This document shows positions 58,953 through 64,000 of a stretch of DNA of 64,000 nucleotides, piece after piece. Below the pieces are notes generated by a model that saw nothing but the letters and a program-made list of their open reading frames with translations, did no database searches and was not told the DNA's origin. Position numbers and translations under genes: made by a program. The stretch lies in NCBI GenBank assembly GCA_052400685.1, contig JBQTGJ010000001.1; one strand, given 5' to 3'. Within the stretch, counting starts at the first letter, position 1. Each line of letters opens with the position of its first letter. The stretch is from CAZHHH01 sp052400685 (lineage in GTDB: Bacteria > Bacteroidota > Bacteroidia > Bacteroidales > Marinilabiliaceae).

Positions 58953-61900
58953 ATGCGAAAAATTTTAATCATATTATTGTTCTTTTTTCGGATGTTTGGG
59001 GCTCCGTTGTGGGCGCAAAGTAACTATCCCATATTTGTGTCGCCCACGTTGATTCCACCCTATTCGCTCAATTTAAGCGATTACTGCGCGTATGGATCAC
59101 AGCGACTGATGGTCTCTATTGTGGTAAACGATCTTGAAGTTGCTAATTTACCTGTTAAGTTGCATATTAAAATGGAAACGGCAGGTGTAACCATTGAAAC
59201 GCCTGTAACCATTAATACTACACCTGTTTTTATCGATGGTGGTAGTGCGACTATTCTGTTTGGTGAAGATTTGTGGGATTATTTTAATCCGGACAATCTG
59301 CAGTTTCGGGGTTACAGCAAAGAGGCCTATCGAAGCACCGGGATGTTGCCCGAAGGGTATTATAAATTTACCGTTGAGGTGCTACACTACCATACCAATC
59401 GTGTCATTTCAAATGCGGGAAGTGCGATGGCGTGGATGGCTTTGGGAAAACCGCCGGTGCTGCGTTCGCCTGTTAATGAAGGGCAGCTTGGGCAATATGC
59501 AGGTATTCCGTTAACATTTTCGTGGCTGGCGAGTAATGTTGGCAGCCCGGTGTCAGCAGGTACGGTGCGCTATAAATTCGAAATGTGGGAGATGCGTGTG
59601 CCAGGCGTTAGTCCTTATAATGTGGTCGCATCCATGCCTGTGTTTCATGAGTCTGTCACGTCCGGAACATCCTATAGTTTTAACCCTGCCGCTGTAATGT
59701 TGGAAGCTGGGATGAACTACGCATGGCGCGTTACGGCTTACGACGAAAGTGGGCTGGTCCCCTTTGAGCAGGATGGTAAAAGTGAGGTCAGAACATTTAC
59801 CTACAAAGCACTTTGCAAAGGCATCGATAATATTGAATCGACGGTGTCAGGTCTGAAAGGCGTTTTTTCATGGTTGTCCGAACCTACCCATACATCCTAC
59901 AATGTGGAGGTGCGTAATGCTGACATGAGCTGGTTTTCGGCCAACGAAACGTTCGATAGTAAAGTAACGTTTTATGACCTTCAACCCGGACAAACCTATG
60001 AGCTTAGGGCGCAGGCTGTATGCAATGGAGACCCTGCCTCGACCAGTGATTTTTCAGACTGGGCAGAACTCCGCATTCCCGAATCGGAACCTCTGATCGA
60101 TAAAGAGGAATGTCCCAACTGTGGTTGTGATGATGTTATTCCGACTGTTGAACTGACTAATTTTGAGCTTCGTAACGATTTGTTGCCAGGTGACATACTA
60201 ACCAATAAAACCGGGACCACTCGTTTTATCGTTAAAAGTGTCGAGCAACAGGGAGATGGTATCTACAAAGGGGTCTTTTTATTTTGGGCTGAGATATGGG
60301 GTTTAAAAATTCCATGTGAGTTTTGGGATCTGCAGGTGAATACCGATAATGTTATTGTTAACATGGACTATAAAAGTATCGATGATCCTACTTTTATGTT
60401 CGATGTGGATGAGATGGTTGAGGCTTATAGTGATTTGCTTGACAACGCGGCTGTTCTGCTCACTGACGTCACAGTTAATGACACACTTTGGGTCACGGAA
60501 TCCTATGATGCCCTGTTTGTTGATAAAGACGGCAGTCTGATAGCCATCACTTATGGTGAAGATGGTTCGGTTATCGATTCATCGGTTATAGCCAATGAGC
60601 AGAATCTTGATAACACGCTGATAAAAGCTAAGGACTCAACGCCTTTAGTGGTGACCCGCAACGGCGATGTTATGGGACTTGAGGAATTTGAAGAAACGGG
60701 CGGTAATAGTCAATTACTAAAAAATTACAACGAAGCGAAAGAAACGAATGAATTGGCCGCTACCGGAATGGTGGATTTTGTCGCTGCAGGTGATCAAAAG
60801 TATGGTTTTGATGCTTATTCAGATATAAAAAAGAGTATTGAAGCTCGTTATCCATCGTTAGCCAATGGCTATCGGCCTGCATTTAAAAGTGTGTCAAGTT
60901 ATGGCCTCGATAAGGTGGGGGTAGATGTTTCGCCGGCTGTAACTTTTCGGGATGAAATGGGCGTGCCGTCAGCGGTTATTGGTGATGGAGTTGCCTTACG
61001 TGGCGCACAGGATGGCAGTATCAGTACATTGTATGCCTACCGTTCTGAGAATGATTCTACCGAGACGGTCGTTGGTAAGCTTAATGTGGTGAGTTTTGAC
61101 AATGAAGCCAAACAAGTTCATATCATATCAGTTAATAACGCAGCTTTACCCTCGCCTTTAGAACTTCAACAAACACTAAATGACGTTTATCGACAGGCAG
61201 TCACCACATGGACGGTGGTTCAGGAAGATCCTGTTTTTGTTGACTTCCCGGGTGGCGTTATGACGCACGGCGGCTCCGGAGGTATTCAAACCTACAACGC
61301 TGATCAGAATGCAATAGTAGATGCCTTTGTTACCAACGACCGTCAGCTGCAACGCGGTGACTTGTATCTTTTTTTCGTGAAAGATGTTACCTTTAAAGAT
61401 CGCAGTTTGTCAGGATATATGCCCCTGCAACGTCAGATAGGTTTTATTTACGGCAACCCGACCCTGAAGGTCGTTGCCCATGAGTTGGGACACGGCGCAT
61501 TTAACCTGCGCCACACATTTAGTCCCCAGGCCCTGATTGCGCCCGAAGGGAAAACCCAAAACCTGATGGACTATGCCGGTGGTACCGAGCTGTGGAAGTA
61601 CCAGTGGGACTTAATTCATGACCCTCAAAATATGTTGTTCGCATGGGCTCAAGATGAAGAGGAAGGGGCTTTGAAATCGGGAGATGATTTAATTACCGAT
61701 GTATTAGGCAAAATTAGATGTGCCAAAGCTTCAAACAGAAGTAAAATATTTATTGGTTCAAATGGTCGTTATGTTTTAGGAAAAAATAAAACTCCTGAAT
61801 TTTATGCTGAATTATACTTGGATGACAATAAAAGTAGATATGATTATTATGATATAAACCTTACATATACAAAGACTGAGTACAATTCTTCAAAGTATAA

Positions 61901-63119
61901 ATATGATTTTGGAAATGATTTATATATCATGGTTAGCAAAGAAAAATCAAATGTTTTTGAAACATATTTAAGTAATTCCGATTTTACCACAGAATATAAT
62001 ACAATCTCACAACTTATTGCTAATGATAAAGCTTCTGAAGCAATTGATGAATTATATGATTTCTCATACTGTGTTTATGAGAAGCTATCTATTCCCGAAC
62101 GCAAAAAATTACTATTAGCATTTGCAGATAAAACATTCTTACCTGAGAATTATGAAGATATGGTTTTGAATTTACTGCGTTCTTCATATACATCAGGAGA
62201 AAAAGAAGGAGCTAAAGCGGCATTAAATGCAATATTTAATAAGCGTGTTGAAAGGGGTATTGTGGGACAGCTTGCAGATAAGAGAGAGAGAACTTTATTT
62301 GATGTTCTAACTTCAGGTATGGATGATGCTAATGGTAAAGCAAACTACTCGGAATGGATAAAGGAATTGACTAATCTGTTCACCATTGCATATAGTGAAG
62401 AATTGAAAAATGGGAAATATCCCGATGGGGTAACTGTATTTCCAAACGGAATGGCAATTTCCAGTTCTACGCCATACTATTTTTATAATTGGAATTATGT
62501 AGGAGGTTCGGATGTGTCATTATATCTTGATAAGTACAGGTTGAATTTGGTAAATGGAACGAAAGAAGTTCGACCTAATGACATAATAAATATCCATTTT
62601 GGTCGTGATTTTGAGTTCACTCCTGAAGGTACAAAACCTGTTATTGCTATGCCAGCTTTTTGTTTGGTTTACCTCTTAAACCATGAACAGTCTAAATTAA
62701 AAGCTGATGTTGCTAAATTTATAATTACATCGGTCAATATATACGGAGCTTCACGAAAGTTAATTGTCACAAAAGGTAGTAAGTTTTTAGCGTCACTTGC
62801 GCTATTGAAAGAAGTTGCAGACCCTGTTTTTGGTAATGAAGATTTTCAAGCGTGGGCAGAAAAAGAATTAGGTTTATCTGCTCAGTTCTTTAAGATGTGG
62901 GACTATATAAATGCAATTGAAGTGACAAAGGCAAGTGCTAGTTCTATTGTTGGGGTAGTTACAAAACAAAATTGGTTTGGCACATTTTACACAAACTGGA
63001 AAGCAATTCAGGCAAATGAACAGCTTAAGAATAAAATTACTGCAGCAAAAGTAAAAGAATTGAATCAGGCAATTAACGATGTTAAAAACCATTTAGATAA
63101 TGAAGGTATTGTTTACTAA
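58953..63119 (+). CDS. Fn3/zincin polymorphic-toxin-like exported protein
   Basis: 1388 residues from ATG 58953 (the TTG at 58950 only adds one residue). A signal peptide ends LWAQ. Next comes a region like other T9SS-linked proteins, with Fn3-like modules (about 165-385) and a middle beta part. The zinc-protease motif HELGHGAFNLRH (H843, E844, H847, H854) is followed by LMDYAGGTELWKYQWDLIH. After about residue 905 base composition turns sharply AT-rich and the text changes to helical segments (SIPERKKLLLAFADKTFLPENY). This order of Fn3, zincin and swappable C-terminus is that of Bacteroidota polymorphic toxins. The toxic activity of the tail is unknown. It overlaps the next gene by 20 bases. 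Confidence 0.75.
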   Translation: MRKILIILLFFFRMFGAPLWAQSNYPIFVSPTLIPPYSLNLSDYCAYGSQRLMVSIVVNDLEVANLPVKLHIKMETAGVTIETPVTINTTPVFIDGGSATILFGEDLWDYFNPDNLQFRGYSKEAYRSTGMLPEGYYKFTVEVLHYHTNRVISNAGSAMAWMALGKPPVLRSPVNEGQLGQYAGIPLTFSWLASNVGSPVSAGTVRYKFEMWEMRVPGVSPYNVVASMPVFHESVTSGTSYSFNPAAVMLEAGMNYAWRVTAYDESGLVPFEQDGKSEVRTFTYKALCKGIDNIESTVSGLKGVFSWLSEPTHTSYNVEVRNADMSWFSANETFDSKVTFYDLQPGQTYELRAQAVCNGDPASTSDFSDWAELRIPESEPLIDKEECPNCGCDDVIPTVELTNFELRNDLLPGDILTNKTGTTRFIVKSVEQQGDGIYKGVFLFWAEIWGLKIPCEFWDLQVNTDNVIVNMDYKSIDDPTFMFDVDEMVEAYSDLLDNAAVLLTDVTVNDTLWVTESYDALFVDKDGSLIAITYGEDGSVIDSSVIANEQNLDNTLIKAKDSTPLVVTRNGDVMGLEEFEETGGNSQLLKNYNEAKETNELAATGMVDFVAAGDQKYGFDAYSDIKKSIEARYPSLANGYRPAFKSVSSYGLDKVGVDVSPAVTFRDEMGVPSAVIGDGVALRGAQDGSISTLYAYRSENDSTETVVGKLNVVSFDNEAKQVHIISVNNAALPSPLELQQTLNDVYRQAVTTWTVVQEDPVFVDFPGGVMTHGGSGGIQTYNADQNAIVDAFVTNDRQLQRGDLYLFFVKDVTFKDRSLSGYMPLQRQIGFIYGNPTLKVVAHELGHGAFNLRHTFSPQALIAPEGKTQNLMDYAGGTELWKYQWDLIHDPQNMLFAWAQDEEEGALKSGDDLITDVLGKIRCAKASNRSKIFIGSNGRYVLGKNKTPEFYAELYLDDNKSRYDYYDINLTYTKTEYNSSKYKYDFGNDLYIMVSKEKSNVFETYLSNSDFTTEYNTISQLIANDKASEAIDELYDFSYCVYEKLSIPERKKLLLAFADKTFLPENYEDMVLNLLRSSYTSGEKEGAKAALNAIFNKRVERGIVGQLADKRERTLFDVLTSGMDDANGKANYSEWIKELTNLFTIAYSEELKNGKYPDGVTVFPNGMAISSSTPYYFYNWNYVGGSDVSLYLDKYRLNLVNGTKEVRPNDIINIHFGRDFEFTPEGTKPVIAMPAFCLVYLLNHEQSKLKADVAKFIITSVNIYGASRKLIVTKGSKFLASLALLKEVADPVFGNEDFQAWAEKELGLSAQFFKMWDYINAIEVTKASASSIVGVVTKQNWFGTFYTNWKAIQANEQLKNKITAAKVKELNQAINDVKNHLDNEGIVY

Positions 63120-63627
63120 AAGAATTAAAAAGCAATTATTAAAGACTTATGAATATGTTGCAGCTTTATGCGTTTTATTTGTTGTATTGTCTTATTTTTC
63201 TGTTCCCACGATTCTTAAGGGTAATATTAATGAAATTGAAGGGACAGTATCGGATATTTTTTTAAAACGAGAAGACACTTGGGCTAGGACTGCAGGCTCT
63301 AAAGGCTATATTGATTATTACGATATTTTTATAAGTGGTGTAGAGAAACCTTTTAGAAGCTATTCATTAGAAGAGCTTAAAATGTTTGGATTAGATTCGC
63401 TCAAAAAAAAGGAGGTTAGAATGATATATTTCCAGCATGATGATTATAAGGTGATAAATAAACTATATATTGATAGTAATGCAATTATTAAATCAATCAA
63501 AATAGGCATATTTCCCTTTGCTTTGTTCGTAGGTTTAGCTGTTATTACATTAGTTTGGTCTATCTGGGGCTTTTACATAACTTATCTTGCTTCTGATGAG
63601 AAACGAAAAGAAGTATTAGGAGAGTAA
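63100..63627 (+). CDS. Small membrane protein, candidate immunity protein
   Basis: 175 residues with two hydrophobic helices (about 19-36 and 135-164) flanking a soluble domain of roughly 95 residues (NEIEGTVSDIFLKREDTW through DSNAIIKS). Its ATG lies inside the last codons of the toxin-like gene, an overlap of 20 bases typical of toxin-immunity pairs. It shares the AT-rich composition of the toxin tail and not of the bulk locus. No family is recognised. A membrane-bound immunity protein would suit an effector acting at the periplasmic or membrane side. Without that context it would be simply a hypothetical membrane protein. Confidence 0.6.
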   Translation: MKVLFTKRIKKQLLKTYEYVAALCVLFVVLSYFSVPTILKGNINEIEGTVSDIFLKREDTWARTAGSKGYIDYYDIFISGVEKPFRSYSLEELKMFGLDSLKKKEVRMIYFQHDDYKVINKLYIDSNAIIKSIKIGIFPFALFVGLAVITLVWSIWGFYITYLASDEKRKEVLGE

Positions 63628-63630
63628 GTG

Positions 63631-63861
63631 TTATAAAATTGATTGAATTTTTCTCTTAGCAACAAATGCTTCAATTACGGAGAATATATTTTTTCGGTCT
63701 TCGTCTTCGAACTTAGAGACTTCAATAATAAGTTTTTGAATGTCTTTATCTATTTCCACATCCACCTTTCCAGTAAGGTAATCTAATGATACATCGAGAA
63801 TATCTGCAATTTTACGGGCAATCTCCCCCGCTGCCGCACGAATCCTTTCGTGTGGTTTTAA
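63631..63861 (-). pseudogene. Truncated XRE-family regulator
   Basis: On the minus strand the frame reads EIARKIADILDVSLDYLTGK and ends FVAKRKIQSIL-stop. This is the C-terminal half of a small XRE-type helix-turn-helix regulator (the last turn of the HTH plus the family tail). Upstream it runs into the GC-rich hairpin repeat and reaches a stop without any start codon, so the N-terminal half and the recognition helix are missing. The remnant lies directly after the membrane protein gene, convergent with it. Confidence 0.7.
63825..63855. repeat. GC-rich hairpin repeat, copy 1
   Basis: CCCCCGCTG leads into a stem CCGCACGA / TCGTGTGG (one G-T pair) around a short loop. It matches copy 2 at 63898 except for the loop bases. 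It stands exactly where the XRE gene loses its reading frame. Confidence 0.7.
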
Positions 63862-63897
63862 TTAATTGCTTAGTTAAATTAGCTTTAAGTAGAATTG

Positions 63898-63927
63898 CCC
63901 CCGCTACCGCACGATTGCATCGTGTGG
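63898..63927. repeat. GC-rich hairpin repeat, copy 2
   Basis: CCCCCGCTA, then the stem CCGCACGA / TCGTGTGG with a different loop (about TTGCA). Same orientation as copy 1, about 73 bases apart. Stem conserved while loop varies suggests that the structure matters. Confidence 0.7.
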
Positions 63928-64000
63928 TGTAATAACTAATGTCAACTGACAATTCAATAAAAATAATTATTTTAGTTCAACCAAGTTAATGTATCAGGGA

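Overview
The window looks like chromosome of an AT-rich, polysaccharide-degrading Bacteroidota, plausibly Marinilabiliales-like. The lineage is inferred from two SusC/SusD pairs, a type IX secretion (T9SS) sorting domain with SprB-type repeats, many SPII lipoproteins, a lysyl-tRNA synthetase with a C-terminal extension, and frequent absence of Shine-Dalgarno sites. No tRNA, rRNA, CRISPR array or prophage was seen.

Region 1 (1-15.4 kb) is housekeeping: lysS (5' end outside the window), gpsA and pgi on +; a convergent acyl-CoA (probably propionyl-CoA) carboxylase operon on - (beta subunit, biotin carboxylase, biotin carrier); a 1.65-kb gene-free stretch packed with a dispersed repeat; an AspT/YidE-type transporter (-); dnaG; a small flavin split-barrel protein; and a SpmA/SpmB-like membrane protein.

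Region 2 (15.4-44.4 kb) is a polysaccharide utilisation locus, most likely for beta-mannan or glucomannan. It has an AraC regulator, a GH5_7-like mannanase, two SusC/SusD pairs, three probable surface glycan-binding lipoproteins, a GH26 mannanase, two more GH5 enzymes and an MFS transporter. A 14-base motif ending AGTATT recurs upstream of the first GH5 gene and of both susC genes and is a candidate operator. Between the two Sus systems lies an unexplained module: a DUF4369-like lipoprotein, a DUF6057-like membrane protein, a TolB-like propeller lipoprotein with a CxxCH haem motif, and a RidA/chorismatase-like protein.

Region 3 (44.9-64 kb) encodes a helical secreted protein and three giant exported proteins: 1502 aa of unknown beta-rich type, 2675 aa with about 13 SprB-like repeats and a T9SS sorting domain, and 1388 aa with Fn3-like modules, a zincin motif and a strongly AT-rich C-terminal part. 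The last gene overlaps a small two-helix membrane protein. This resembles a T9SS-linked polymorphic toxin and immunity locus and is the best candidate for a little-described system. The window ends in a decayed XRE-family regulator next to two copies of a GC-rich hairpin repeat.

A dispersed intergenic repeat of about 120-145 bp with imperfect terminal inverted repeats occurs about ten times, on both strands, always between genes.
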